Assembly (NCBI RefSeq): GCF_043555885.1
Contig: NZ_JBIGHX010000001.1
Span: forward strand, 558,001 to 622,000
Source: Pelomonas lactea
Lineage (GTDB): Bacteria > Pseudomonadota > Gammaproteobacteria > Burkholderiales > Burkholderiaceae_C
Reading direction: 5' to 3'
Length of the DNA stretch: 64,000 bases
Below, piece by piece: positions 41,544 to 51,265 of this stretch (the stretch's first letter is position 1; each line of letters starts with the position of its first letter). The notes below the pieces were generated by a model. It made no database searches. It was not told where the DNA came from and saw nothing but the letters and a program-made list of their open reading frames with translations. Both the position numbers and the translations under genes were made by a program.

Positions 41544-42725
41544 TCAGCCGCCGAACATCATTCGTCTTGCCACGGCCGTCTTCAGCGGCGTCGCCAGCTC
41601 CAGCCCGGCCAGCGCCAGGCCGCGCAGGCCCGGCAGGCCGGGCAGCCGCCACGCGAAGCTGCGGGCGAGGAAGTCGGTGGCGGCGATCATGGGCCAGCGG
41701 TCGGGCGCGCGCTGGCGGTCGATGCGGGCCAGCGCGGCGTCCAGGCCCAGGCCGGTCTCCGCCGCATCGCGCAGCGCGTCCATCAGCGCCTGCGCGTCGC
41801 GCAGGCCGAGGTTGAGGCCCTGGCCGGCCACGGGGTGCAGCGTCTGCGCCGCGTTGCCGATGCGCAGCGTGCGGCCCTGCAGCAGCCGCGTCTCGGCGTT
41901 CAGGCCCAGCGGGAAGCACTTCAGCGCCGAGATGCCGGTGAGCCGGCCCGCGGCGTCGGGCAGCTGCTGCTGGATGACGACGAGGCGCTGCGCATCGCTG
42001 AGCGCGGCGATGTCGTCCTCGGCCTGCGGCAGGCACCACACCAGCGCGGCGCGCGGGCCCTGCGCGTCGTCGGGCAGCGGCAGCAGCGCCAGCGGCCCGT
42101 TGCGCGTGAACCGCTCCACCGCCAGCCCCTGCAGGCCGGGCGACGCCAGCCGCACGGTGCCGACCCACGCGTTCTGGTGGTAGTCGCTGCTGAGGCGCTT
42201 GCGTTCCTGCTCGGCGAACACGCCGCCCTCGGCGACGACGGCCAGGTCGAAGCGCTCCACCAGCGGGCCGTCGCCGCTGTCCAGCTCCACGCCGTCGGCG
42301 TCGGAGCGGATCGCGTGCACGGGCGTGCCGAAGCGCGTGAACAGCCGCTGCGGCGCGGCGGCGGCGACGTCCAGCCAGCGCTGCTGCAGCGGCGCCACCA
42401 GCGCGCCGTAGGGCAGCACGGCGCCCAGCTGCGGCACGCCGAGGTCGGCGGCGCGGATGCGCACCTCGCCGGAGACCGGCGACGGCGGCGCCTGGCTGAC
42501 GTGCACGGTCTGGATGGCCTGGGCCGCGGCCGGCTGCCAGGCGTGCAGCCGCTGCAGCAGCCGGATGCTGCCGAGGTTGAGCGCCAGCGTGCGCGCGTCG
42601 CCGCGGACGTCGCGGTCCAGCGGGCGGGTGTCGAAGAGGTGGATCTGGGCGGCCGGCAGGCGCTCGGCGGCCAGCAGGGCGAGCGCGAGGCCGGCAGGGC
42701 CCGCGCCGATGACGGCGAGGTTCAT
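41544..42725 (-). CDS. UbiH/UbiF-type FAD-dependent hydroxylase
   Basis: A 393-residue flavoprotein monooxygenase of the UbiH/COQ6 family, expected to hydroxylate a ubiquinone precursor ring. The FAD motif VIGAGPAGLALALLA is at 4-18, and the second FAD motif GNAAQTLHPVAGQGLNLGLRD is near 300. Which ring position (UbiH, UbiF or UbiI) cannot be told. The ATG at 42725 puts the Rossmann motif at once. Followed by the secreted protein gene after 21 bp. Confidence 0.9.
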   Translation of the reverse strand: MNLAVIGAGPAGLALALLAAERLPAAQIHLFDTRPLDRDVRGDARTLALNLGSIRLLQRLHAWQPAAAQAIQTVHVSQAPPSPVSGEVRIRAADLGVPQLGAVLPYGALVAPLQQRWLDVAAAAPQRLFTRFGTPVHAIRSDADGVELDSGDGPLVERFDLAVVAEGGVFAEQERKRLSSDYHQNAWVGTVRLASPGLQGLAVERFTRNGPLALLPLPDDAQGPRAALVWCLPQAEDDIAALSDAQRLVVIQQQLPDAAGRLTGISALKCFPLGLNAETRLLQGRTLRIGNAAQTLHPVAGQGLNLGLRDAQALMDALRDAAETGLGLDAALARIDRQRAPDRWPMIAATDFLARSFAWRLPGLPGLRGLALAGLELATPLKTAVARRMMFGG

Positions 42726-42811
42726 GGCCGCAACGATACCCGCCCGCGGGACAGGCCCGGGCCGGCCCGCGTAAGCTGCCGCGCTTTCCCCAGCCCCCAC
42801 AGGATCTGCCC

Positions 42812-43795
42812 ATGCAATACCGCCGCCTCGGCCGCGCCGGCCTCCAGGTCTCCGAACTCTCGCTCGGCTCCTGGGTCACGTACCACAACCAGGTCGACAC
42901 CAAGGCCGCCACCGAGATGCTGGCCGCGGCGTTCGACGCCGGCATCAACTTCTTCGACAACGCCGAGGTCTACGCCCAGGGCGAGAGCGAGGTCGTCATG
43001 GGCCAGGCCTTCAAGGCGCTGGGCTGGAACCGGCTGGACTACATCGTCTCCAGCAAGTTCTTCTGGGGCCTGTCGCGCGACGGCGTGACGACGACCAACC
43101 GCAAGGACACGCTGAACCGCAAGTACCTGATGCAGGCCGTGGACGGCTCGCTCAAGCGCCTGCAGCTGGAGCACCTGGACCTGATCTACTGCCACCGCCC
43201 CGACCCGCACACGCCCATCGAGGAGACCGTGTGGGCCATGAGCGACATCATCCGCCAGGGCAAGGCGCTGTACTGGGGCACCAGCGAGTGGTCGGCGGCC
43301 GACATCCGCGCGGCCTGGGACATCGCCGACCGCCACCACCTGCACAAGCCCGTCGTCGAGCAGCCGCAGTACCACCTGTTCCACCGCAAGCGCGTGGAGC
43401 AGGAGTACGCGCGGCTGTACGAGGACATCGGCCTGGGCCTCACCACCTGGAGCCCGCTGGCCTCGGGTCTGCTGACCGGCAAGTACCGCGGCGGCATCCC
43501 CGACGGCAGCCGCGGTGCGCTGGAGAGCATGGGCTGGCTGCGCGAGCAGCTGCAGGACAAGGCGCGCAACGACGCGGTCGGCCAGCTGGTCGACATCGCG
43601 GCCGAGCTGGGCTGCACGCCCGCGCAACTGGCCATCGCGTGGATCAACCGCAACCCGCGCGTGTCTACCGTCATCCTGGGCGCCAGCCGCATCGAGCAGC
43701 TGCGCGACAACCTCGGCGCGCTGGCCGTCACGCCCAAGCTCACGCCGGAGGTGCTGGCCCGCATCGAGGCTGCGACGACGCCGCTGGCGCGCTGA
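42812..43795 (+). CDS. Aldo/keto reductase, potassium-channel beta-subunit type
   Basis: A 327-residue NADPH-dependent reductase with the (beta/alpha)8 fold. The tetrad is visible: Asp in FFDNAEVYAQGESE with Tyr beside it, Lys in IVSSKFFWG and His in LIYCHRPDPHTPIEE; QPQYHLFHR and GLTTWSPLASGLLTGKY are typical of the KCNAB/YghZ group. Substrates are probably small aldehydes. Divergent from the ubiH-like gene; its stop nearly touches the kinase stop. Confidence 0.95.
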   Translation: MQYRRLGRAGLQVSELSLGSWVTYHNQVDTKAATEMLAAAFDAGINFFDNAEVYAQGESEVVMGQAFKALGWNRLDYIVSSKFFWGLSRDGVTTTNRKDTLNRKYLMQAVDGSLKRLQLEHLDLIYCHRPDPHTPIEETVWAMSDIIRQGKALYWGTSEWSAADIRAAWDIADRHHLHKPVVEQPQYHLFHRKRVEQEYARLYEDIGLGLTTWSPLASGLLTGKYRGGIPDGSRGALESMGWLREQLQDKARNDAVGQLVDIAAELGCTPAQLAIAWINRNPRVSTVILGASRIEQLRDNLGALAVTPKLTPEVLARIEAATTPLAR

Positions 43796-43801
43796 TCCCG
43801 C

Positions 43802-45925
43802 TCAGGCTGCGGCCGGGCCGGCAACGGGCACCCAGACGCGAAAGCGGGTGCCCTCGCCGGGGGCGGATTCCATCTCGATGCGCCCGCCGTGCTTCTGCAC
43901 GATGGAGAAGGACAGCGACAGCCCCAGGCCCGTGCCCTGCCCCACCGGCTTGGTGGTGAAGAACGGCTCGAAGATGCGGCGCTGCACCTCCGGCGTCATG
44001 CCGCAGCCGTCGTCGACCACCTCGATCCAGGCCCAGTCGCCGCCCTCCTCGGCCACCACGCCGGTGGCCAGCGCGATGACGCCGCGCCGGTCGGCCGGCA
44101 TGGCGTGCGCGGCATTCACGATCAGGTTCATGAACACCTGGTTGAGCTGTCCCGCCAGGCAGCGCACCGGGGGCAGCGGGCCGTACTGGCGCCGCACGTC
44201 GGCGCGGTACTTGACCTCGTTCATGACGACGTTGAGCGTGGACTCCAGGCCCGCGTTGAGATCGGCGTCCTGCCAGTCGGCATGGTCCACGCGCGAGAAG
44301 TCCTTCAAGTCCTGCACGATCTTGCGCACACGCGACAGGCCGTCCTCGCTGTCGTCCAGCAGCGAGGGCAGGTCCTCCATGATGAAGTCCAGGTCGGCGG
44401 CCCGCTTGAGCTCGGCCAGCTCGGCGTCCACCGGCCCGCGCTCGCGGGCGACGTAGGCCTGCGTCAGCGCCATCAGCTGCTCGGCGTAGCGCCTCAGCGT
44501 GCCGAGGTTGGAGTTGACGAAGCCGATGGGGTTGTTGATCTCGTGGGCCACGCCGGCGGCAAGCTGGCCGATGGAGGCCATCTTCTCGGACTGCAGCAGC
44601 TGGTTCTGCGCTTCCTCCAGCCGCGCGTTCGTCAGCTGCATGTTGCGGAAGTTGTTGACCAGCTCTTCCTGTGCGCGCAAAACCTCGGTGTGGTCCTGCA
44701 GCAGCCACCACATGCCCGGCGTGCTGCCGGCGGGGTTGGACGCGTAGGCGATCAGCTGCACCCAGATGCGCCGGCCCGTCCAGGTCCGCAGCCACATCTG
44801 GTGCACGAGCGAGGTGCCGGCACGCAGTGCATTCGTCGCCAGGCGACCGAGGTCGTGGAAATCGGCGCTGTCCAGGAAGAAGCGCCGCGGCGCCAGCTCG
44901 GCAGCCGCCACGTCGGCCGGCAGCTCCAGGATCTCGGCGAACTTCTTGTTGCTGCGCGCGACCTTGAGATCGCGCGTGGCGACGATGCCCACCGACGCGT
45001 TCTCCAGAAAGGCCTCCAGCTCCCGGTGCGTCAGCCTCAGCTCGGCGGTGCGCTGGGCGACGGTGGATTCCAGCTCCACCTGGTGGCGGCGCAGCTGCTC
45101 CTCGGCCTGGTGGCGCGTCGTCACGTCCTGCAGCGTCTCGATGGCGCCCATGACCTGGCCGTCGATGCCGCGCAGCGGCGCCGCCGTCACGCACAGCCAG
45201 CGGCCGGCCGGACCGAGCGTCGGGAAGAAGCCCTCGTAGCTGTAGCTGTCGGGCAGCAGCGGCGAGTGTTGCAGCGCATCGCCGTAGTACAGCGGCCCGT
45301 CAGCCTGCAGCCGGCCATCGACGATGAGCTCCGCGAGGGTGGGCCGCACATGCTCGTGGAAGGCGCGCCAGGTCTCGTTGCCCCCCAGCATCTGGCTCGA
45401 CGTGCGGCCGGTCAGCTGCGCACAGGCCGCGTTCCAGTGTGTGACGCGGTGGCTGCCGTCGATGACATAGCTGGCCACGGGGCCGTTCTCGACGATCTGG
45501 TACATCACCCGGCCGACTTCGAGCAGGCTGTTCTGCACGTGGCGCATGTCGCTCAAGTCCTGGCAGGTCAGCAGTGCCAGCGGCCCGGCTTCGGTGTCCA
45601 GGCGGCGCGCGGCGATCTCCAGGTGGCGCCGGGTGCCGCTGGCGCTGACCGCCTCGATCTCCATGGCCGGCAGCGCGCCCTCGCTGTCCAGGCAGCGGCG
45701 GCCGTAGTCGCGCAGCGCGGCCTGCTGGCCCGGCGCGGCCCAGGCTTCGGGGGCCAGCTGCGGCAGCTCGGCCGGCGTGCAGCCCAGCAGTCGCAGCATG
45801 GCGTCGTTGGCAAAGACGATGTGCTCGCCATCGTGCGCCAGCAGGGCGGCGCTCACCGCCTCCAGGGCCGCGCGCAGGCCGCAGGGCAGGACCGGCACAT
45901 CGTGGGGCAGGCAGGCGGTACTCAT
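43802..45925 (-). CDS. PAS-domain sensor histidine kinase (soluble)
   Basis: A 707-residue kinase without membrane segments. Three PAS domains (about 15-120, 140-275, 300-420; the second with a PAC segment GAIETLQDVTTRHQAEEQL), a coiled stretch, then His461 in AAGVAHEINNPIGFV, and the ATPase with NLIVNAAHAM, DDGCGM and GTGLGLSLSFS. It should phosphorylate the receiver proteins encoded just upstream in the same operon (gap 4 bp). The PAS ligand is not evident; it is a cytoplasmic sensor. Confidence 0.93.
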   Translation of the reverse strand: MSTACLPHDVPVLPCGLRAALEAVSAALLAHDGEHIVFANDAMLRLLGCTPAELPQLAPEAWAAPGQQAALRDYGRRCLDSEGALPAMEIEAVSASGTRRHLEIAARRLDTEAGPLALLTCQDLSDMRHVQNSLLEVGRVMYQIVENGPVASYVIDGSHRVTHWNAACAQLTGRTSSQMLGGNETWRAFHEHVRPTLAELIVDGRLQADGPLYYGDALQHSPLLPDSYSYEGFFPTLGPAGRWLCVTAAPLRGIDGQVMGAIETLQDVTTRHQAEEQLRRHQVELESTVAQRTAELRLTHRELEAFLENASVGIVATRDLKVARSNKKFAEILELPADVAAAELAPRRFFLDSADFHDLGRLATNALRAGTSLVHQMWLRTWTGRRIWVQLIAYASNPAGSTPGMWWLLQDHTEVLRAQEELVNNFRNMQLTNARLEEAQNQLLQSEKMASIGQLAAGVAHEINNPIGFVNSNLGTLRRYAEQLMALTQAYVARERGPVDAELAELKRAADLDFIMEDLPSLLDDSEDGLSRVRKIVQDLKDFSRVDHADWQDADLNAGLESTLNVVMNEVKYRADVRRQYGPLPPVRCLAGQLNQVFMNLIVNAAHAMPADRRGVIALATGVVAEEGGDWAWIEVVDDGCGMTPEVQRRIFEPFFTTKPVGQGTGLGLSLSFSIVQKHGGRIEMESAPGEGTRFRVWVPVAGPAAA

Positions 45926-45929
45926 GGCA

Positions 45930-46517
45930 TCAGACGATGGCGCCGTCCACAGGATCCAGCACGTAGGCGCCGTCGCTGCTCCAGCACACCTGCGTGATGC
46001 CGGGCTCCATGCGCTCCAGGCGGCGGCGCTCCGCCTCCTGCGGGCTCAGCTGGCCCTGCGCCAGGCGCTGGCGCTCGGCCAGCAGCTCGGTCTCGAGGCG
46101 GCGCCGGTGGTCCTCCAGCTGCTCGTGCACCGCGGCCAGCAGTTCGGGCTCGTTCCACGGCTTGGACAGGAACAGGGAGATGCGCGCGGAGTTGATGGCG
46201 TCGGTCAGCCCCTCGAAGTCCGCATGGGCCGACAGGATGATGCGCCGGCAGTCGGGCTGGCACTCACGCAGGCCGGTCAGGAACTGCGCGCCGTTCATGC
46301 CGGGCATGCGGAAGTCGCTGATGGCCAGCGCAAAGCTCTGCTCCCGCGCGCGGGCCAGTGCGGCGGCCGGATCGGTGAAGGCCTCGGTGCGCAGCGCCGG
46401 CCACAGGCCGTCGGCGGCGCCGCGGCGCAGCGCGCGCACCAGCGCCTGGAGGATGGCGGGCTCGTCGTCGACGAGCAGCACGTGCAACGGAACGGAGGGG
46501 GTCACAGGGATCGGCAT
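45930..46517 (-). CDS. Receiver-domain response regulator
   Basis: A 195-residue protein with one receiver domain (about 10-130), acidic pair Asp17/Asp18, phospho-acceptor Asp68 (AISDFRMPGMNG), Ser in LSAHAD and Lys in FLSKPW. A coiled segment and about 40 residues without a known output domain follow. It starts inside the 3' end of the HD-GYP-like gene (16-bp overlap) and is followed by the kinase. Probably a phosphorelay intermediate. Confidence 0.9.
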   Translation of the reverse strand: MPIPVTPSVPLHVLLVDDEPAILQALVRALRRGAADGLWPALRTEAFTDPAAALARAREQSFALAISDFRMPGMNGAQFLTGLRECQPDCRRIILSAHADFEGLTDAINSARISLFLSKPWNEPELLAAVHEQLEDHRRRLETELLAERQRLAQGQLSPQEAERRRLERMEPGITQVCWSSDGAYVLDPVDGAIV

Positions 46518-47887
46518 GGCGTGCTTTCGAGTGACGTGGGGGTGCGCACGGTCGGGGCGGCCGCGGCGCGGGTGTCGCGGATGCGGAAGATCGTGCCCAG
46601 CCCCTCGCGCGCGACCAGGTCGCGGAGGGTGGCGATGACGCCGGCGTCGAACACGAAGCCCGCGGCCAGCAGCAGCGTGCCCTGCGGGCTCAGCAGGTCG
46701 GACGCCATCACCATGCCGGGCCTGAGCTCGGAGGCCGGCAGCGCCAGCTCCTGGGTGGCCGGCGCCGGCGCGACGCTCGCGAGGCGCTCGAAGGCCGCCA
46801 CGACGGCCGGGGCGAAATGGGTGCCGGCCGTGCCGTGGATGACGGCGCGGGCGCGGGCCTCGTCATGCCGGCGCTCCGACAGGCGGCCGGCCTGCAGCCC
46901 TTCGAAGGCCGCGGCCAGCCCCACGACCTGGGCGGCCACCGGCAAGTCGGCGCCCCCCAGGCCATCGGGAAAGCCCAGGCCGTCGATGCGCTCCTGGTGG
47001 GCGCGCACCAGCCGGGCCGCGCCGCGCAGCCCCGTCAGCGGCATCAGGGCCGCCTCGCCCAGCAACGGGTAGCGGCGGTACAGCGCCAGCTCCTCGCCGC
47101 GCATCATCGACACCGGCTTGCGCAGCAGCGCATCGGGCAGGCCGATCTTGCCCACCTCGTGCAGCAGGCCGGCGGCGTAGCAATCGTCCTGCTGGGCCGA
47201 CGACAGGCCCAGCTCGGCCGCCAGGCGCCGCGCCAGCTGCCCCACGCGCTCTGCATGGCCGGCCTGGCCGGCCTCGCGCAGCTCCATCAGGCCGGCGAAC
47301 ACCTTGACGGACAGCAGGAAGCTCTCGCGCAGCTCGGCGAACGCACGCTCCAGCATGTCGTTCACCTGCGACAGCTCGGCCGTGCGGGCGGCCACGCGTC
47401 GCTCCAGCTCGGCGTTGTGCGCCTGCGTCAGCGCCTGCAGCCGGCGGTTCTCCTCGCGCAGCCGCGCGCGCTCCAGGCCCTCGCGCACCGCCAGCAGCAG
47501 CTCCTGGTCGTCCCAGGGCTTGGCGATGTAGCGCTGGATCTCGCCCTGATTGACGGCGGCGACGATGGAGCCGATGTCGGCATAGCCGGTCAGCAGCAGC
47601 CGCGCCACGTCGGGCCAGCCCTGGCACACCGCCTGCAGCAGCTGCGCGCCGTCCATGCCCGGCATGCGCATGTCCGACAGCACCAGATCAACCTTCTCCT
47701 GTGCCAGCAGCTGCAGTGCCGCCTCGCCGCTCTCGGCCAGCAGGATGCGGTGGCCCAGCGGCCGGAACAGCCGGCGCAGCGCGTTGAGGATGGCCGGCTC
47801 GTCGTCGACAAACAGCAGCGTGCAGGCCAGTTGCGCAACGGGAGGCGGGGCGGCGGTCGGTACGGCGGGGGCGAGCGGGGTATCCAT
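46502..47887 (-). CDS. Response regulator with degenerate HD-GYP domain
   Basis: A 461-residue RpfG-like protein: receiver (about 20-140, phospho-acceptor Asp72, Lys123 in IAKPW), coiled linker, then an HD-GYP-type domain (about 190-370) and a C-terminal part. Active HD-GYP enzymes degrade c-di-GMP. Here the metal and signature residues are changed: His243-Glu244 in place of HD, Tyr273 where the next His is usual, and GFP (305-307) in place of GYP. I infer a non-catalytic or altered domain that may still bind ligand or partners. Heads the operon with the receiver and kinase genes. Confidence 0.88.
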   Translation of the reverse strand: MDTPLAPAVPTAAPPPVAQLACTLLFVDDEPAILNALRRLFRPLGHRILLAESGEAALQLLAQEKVDLVLSDMRMPGMDGAQLLQAVCQGWPDVARLLLTGYADIGSIVAAVNQGEIQRYIAKPWDDQELLLAVREGLERARLREENRRLQALTQAHNAELERRVAARTAELSQVNDMLERAFAELRESFLLSVKVFAGLMELREAGQAGHAERVGQLARRLAAELGLSSAQQDDCYAAGLLHEVGKIGLPDALLRKPVSMMRGEELALYRRYPLLGEAALMPLTGLRGAARLVRAHQERIDGLGFPDGLGGADLPVAAQVVGLAAAFEGLQAGRLSERRHDEARARAVIHGTAGTHFAPAVVAAFERLASVAPAPATQELALPASELRPGMVMASDLLSPQGTLLLAAGFVFDAGVIATLRDLVAREGLGTIFRIRDTRAAAAPTVRTPTSLESTPCRSL

Positions 47888-47946
47888 GACGAACTCCTTG
47901 GACCGGAAGACACCTCAGGAGGGCACCGGGCTGAGCCCTAGTCTGC

Positions 47947-47984
47947 CTTCATTTGATAAAAATGATTCTTCATATTTGATAAAA
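47947..47984. promoter_or_regulatory. AT-rich direct repeat between the HD-GYP-like operon and the first propeller-GGDEF gene
   Basis: CTTCATTTGATAAAA and CTTCATATTTGATAAAA are near-perfect direct copies 21 bp apart in a 206-bp gap between divergent genes. The island of A and T stands out in GC-rich DNA and probably holds promoters and a regulator site for one or both units. No clear -35/-10 pair could be assigned. Confidence 0.45.
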
Positions 47985-48093
47985 CAAGCGGTGCCCGCGA
48001 TTTAGTTCACGGCAGCGCGGCACGGACGGGAGTTTTCCCCTGCGGGCTTGTGCCGGCATGGCGTGCCAGCGGCGTCGCAGAGAATGCCGCGCC

Positions 48094-51000
48094 ATGAGGG
48101 TGTCCATCAAGAGAGGGGCCGCAAGCCTGCTGATGCTGCTGGGGCTGGCGACGGCCCAGGCCGTCGTGCCGCGCTTCGAGCCGATTGGCGAGTCGGGCGC
48201 CGTGCGGGACAACGTCGTTTCCGCGCTGGCGCTGGACGCCCGCGGCCTGCTGTGGGCCGGCTCGCCCGAGGGCCTGCTGCGCTTCGACGGCTACACCTTC
48301 AAGCACCACGCGCTGGCCGCACCCGACGGCACGCTGCTGCCCGAGCAGTTCGTGCGCGCCATGCTGCCCGACCCGCGCGGCTGGATGTGGGTGGCCGCCG
48401 GCAACAGCGGCCTGGTGCGCCTGGACATGGCCACCGGCCAGTGGGCCCGCTGGGCCCGCGACGGCAGCTCGGCCGACGAGACCGCTCCCGCCGCCAACAC
48501 CGTGCGCACGCTGGCGCTGGAGAAGGACGGCACGCTGTGGCTGGGCGGCAGCGGCGGGCTGGACCGTTTCGACGTCAAGCGCGAGCGCTTCACCCACCAC
48601 CGCGGCAAGGAGGACGGCCTGCCCGACCCGCGCGTGCAGACGCTGCTGGTGGACCGTCAGGGCACGCTGTGGATAGGCACCTGGCGCGGCCTGGCGCGCA
48701 AGGCGCCCGACGGCCCCATCGAGACGCTGGACGTTGGCCTGTCCGACCAGCTCGTCACGCTGCTGGCCGAGACGCTGGACGGCCGCATCATCGCCGGCAC
48801 GGCCCAGGGCCGGCTGCGCGCGCTGTCCACCGCCGGCCAGCTGCTGCCCTTCAGCGCCGGCGCGCAGGCCGACGGCGCCAGCGTCTGGCCCGTCATGGCG
48901 ATGGCGCAGCCCGACCCCGACGAGCTGTGGTTCGGCGACGCGTCGGGCCTGTCGCGCCGCCGCGCGGTCGACGGCGCCCTCATCGAGCGCCTGCCCGCCA
49001 CCGCGCCGCGCAGCGACGTGCGCGCGCTGCTGCGCGACCCGTCCGGCACCATCTGGGCCGGCAGCTACGGCGGCGGGCTGATGCGGCACGTGCCGTCGCT
49101 GCCGGGCCTGTCCATGGTGCGCGAGGCCATGGGCCCCGCCGCGCTGGACGTGCGCAGCATCCTGCAGCTCAAGAGCGGCGAGATCTGGCTGGGCACGCTG
49201 GCCGGTGGCATCGAGCGCCGCGACCGCGAGCTGCAGCCGCTGGCCCACATCATCCCGGGCACCGCGGGCCTGCCGGCCGGGCGCGTCAACGCGATGGCGC
49301 AGACGCAGGACGGCTCGGTCTGGGTGGCCATCGACACGCAGCTGCTGCGCTTCGACGAGCAGGGCCGCTGGAAGGAGACGCTGCGCAGCGGCAACGCGGT
49401 GCCGCGGCGCTTCCACGCCAGCGACGACGGCGCGCTGTGGATCGCCACGCTGGACGGCCTGCTGCGCTGGTCGCCGCGCCAGCCGCAGATGCGCCCCATC
49501 CCCACCGCCGGGCTGGTGGGCGGCACCGGCGAGGTCAACGCATTCGCGCGGCTGCCCGACGGCAGCCTGTGGGCCGGCGGCGCGGCGGGGCTGTTCCGCA
49601 TCGCCCGCCCCGGCGACGAGGAGCCCATCGCCGAATGGGTGGAGACCAAGGGCCTGACCGGCCAGACCGTGCTGGGCATGGCCGTGGACCTCGCCGGCCG
49701 GCTGTGGGTGGACACCGGCACCGGCCTGCATCGCATGGTGGACAGCAAGGGCGCGCAGGCGCGCTTCGAGGCAGTCGCCGCGTCCGACGCCGGCGGTGCG
49801 TTCGGCGCCAACCTGCTGTTCGACAAGCAGGGCCGCATCTGGTCGCAGCGCAACATGTTCGACCCGCGCACCGGCGAGCGCCGCGAACTGGGCGCCGCCG
49901 ACGGCGCCGACCTGGGCACCGGCTGGTTCCGCGCCTACGAAAAGCTGGATGACGGCCGCATGCTGTTCGGCGGCGCGCGCGGGCTGCTGGTCATCGCGCC
50001 CGACCGCTTCTCGCCCTGGGCCTACAAGCCGCCGCTGGTGGCGGCCGAGCTGCGCGTGGATGGCGAGGAGCGCCCGCTGCCCGCCGACGGGGCCAAGCTG
50101 GAGCTGGCGCCGGGCGAGCGCGCGTTCAGCCTGTCCTTCGCCGCGCTGGACTACAGCCAGCCCGGCCGCAACCGCTACCGCTACCGGCTGCAGGGGCTGG
50201 ACAGCGGCTGGGTGGACGGCAGCCTGGGCCGCATCGCCACCTACACCAACCTGTCGCCCGGCCACTACCGGCTGCACGTGCAGGGCAGCAACCGCGACGG
50301 CGTGTGGGGCCCCGCGGAACTGCAGCTGGAGGTGCATGTGCGCGCCGCCTGGTGGCAGACGCTGTGGGCGCGCGCGCTGGCCGTGCTGGCCGCGCTCGCC
50401 GCCGTGGCCGGCATCGTGCGCATGCGCACGCGCTGGCTGCTGCGCCGCCAGCGCGTGCTGGAGGCGCGCGTGCACGAACGCACCGAGGCGCTGGAGGCCG
50501 CCACCGCCGCGCTGACCGCCAAGTCCATCGAGCTGGAGGAGGCCAGCCTCACCGACCCGCTGACCGGCCTGCGCAACCGCCGCTTCCTGGACCGCCAGAT
50601 GCCCGCCGACGTGGCGCTGGCGCAGCGCCACTACGAGCCCATCGCGCACATCCCCAGCCCCGGCGGCAGCGAGCAGGACCTGCTGTTCTTCCTCGTCGAC
50701 ATCGACCACTTCAAGCGCATCAACGACGCCCACGGCCACATGGCCGGCGACGCCGTGCTGACGCAGATGCGCGGCCGGCTGGAGCAGGTGTTCCGCGCGA
50801 CCGACTACCTGGTGCGCTGGGGCGGCGAGGAGTTCCTCATCGTCGCCCGCGGCACGCCGCGCGGGCGCGCGGCCGAGCTGGCCGAGCGCGCCCGCCAGGC
50901 CATCGCCGCCCAGCCCTTCGAGGTGGCCGGTGACTTCCGCCTCGCGCTGACCTGCTCGGTGGGCTTCAGCGCCTTCCCGCTGTGCACGCGGCTGCCGGGG

Positions 51001-51213
51001 ACGCTGGACTGGCACGCCGCCATCGACCTCGCCGACGCGGCGCTCTACGAGGCCAAGGACGTGGGCCGCAACGCCTGGGTGGGCCTGGTCGACGCCGAGG
51101 CCGCCAATGCGGCACAGCTGCTGGACGACACGCGCCGCCGCCTGGACGAATGGGCCGCGACGGGGCGGCTCAAGCTGGCGACGTCGGTGGCCGAGCGGCT
51201 CAAGACCGTCTGA
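48094..51213 (+). CDS. Beta-propeller sensor diguanylate cyclase (copy 1)
   Basis: A 1039-residue transmembrane sensor. Signal peptide to about residue 23; a periplasmic two-component-regulator propeller made of many repeats with LWxG words (about 30-640); a Y_Y_Y domain (about 660-750); a membrane helix at about 757-777; a coiled coil; and a GGDEF domain. The cyclase motif GGEEF is at 910-914 and the product-inhibition site RATD five residues before it, so it should make c-di-GMP and be feedback-controlled. The propeller ligand is unknown. A paralogue follows 52 bp downstream. Confidence 0.94.
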   Translation: MRVSIKRGAASLLMLLGLATAQAVVPRFEPIGESGAVRDNVVSALALDARGLLWAGSPEGLLRFDGYTFKHHALAAPDGTLLPEQFVRAMLPDPRGWMWVAAGNSGLVRLDMATGQWARWARDGSSADETAPAANTVRTLALEKDGTLWLGGSGGLDRFDVKRERFTHHRGKEDGLPDPRVQTLLVDRQGTLWIGTWRGLARKAPDGPIETLDVGLSDQLVTLLAETLDGRIIAGTAQGRLRALSTAGQLLPFSAGAQADGASVWPVMAMAQPDPDELWFGDASGLSRRRAVDGALIERLPATAPRSDVRALLRDPSGTIWAGSYGGGLMRHVPSLPGLSMVREAMGPAALDVRSILQLKSGEIWLGTLAGGIERRDRELQPLAHIIPGTAGLPAGRVNAMAQTQDGSVWVAIDTQLLRFDEQGRWKETLRSGNAVPRRFHASDDGALWIATLDGLLRWSPRQPQMRPIPTAGLVGGTGEVNAFARLPDGSLWAGGAAGLFRIARPGDEEPIAEWVETKGLTGQTVLGMAVDLAGRLWVDTGTGLHRMVDSKGAQARFEAVAASDAGGAFGANLLFDKQGRIWSQRNMFDPRTGERRELGAADGADLGTGWFRAYEKLDDGRMLFGGARGLLVIAPDRFSPWAYKPPLVAAELRVDGEERPLPADGAKLELAPGERAFSLSFAALDYSQPGRNRYRYRLQGLDSGWVDGSLGRIATYTNLSPGHYRLHVQGSNRDGVWGPAELQLEVHVRAAWWQTLWARALAVLAALAAVAGIVRMRTRWLLRRQRVLEARVHERTEALEAATAALTAKSIELEEASLTDPLTGLRNRRFLDRQMPADVALAQRHYEPIAHIPSPGGSEQDLLFFLVDIDHFKRINDAHGHMAGDAVLTQMRGRLEQVFRATDYLVRWGGEEFLIVARGTPRGRAAELAERARQAIAAQPFEVAGDFRLALTCSVGFSAFPLCTRLPGTLDWHAAIDLADAALYEAKDVGRNAWVGLVDAEAANAAQLLDDTRRRLDEWAATGRLKLATSVAERLKTV

Positions 51214-51265
51214 CGCCGGGCGTCCAGGCGGGCGGGCCTGCTACGCTCGCCGCCCCTCTGGAACG

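Noticed and set aside
48007..51015. 1002-codon frame opposite the first propeller cyclase
   Set aside because: Antisense shadow; the plus-strand gene has clear propeller and GGDEF motifs.
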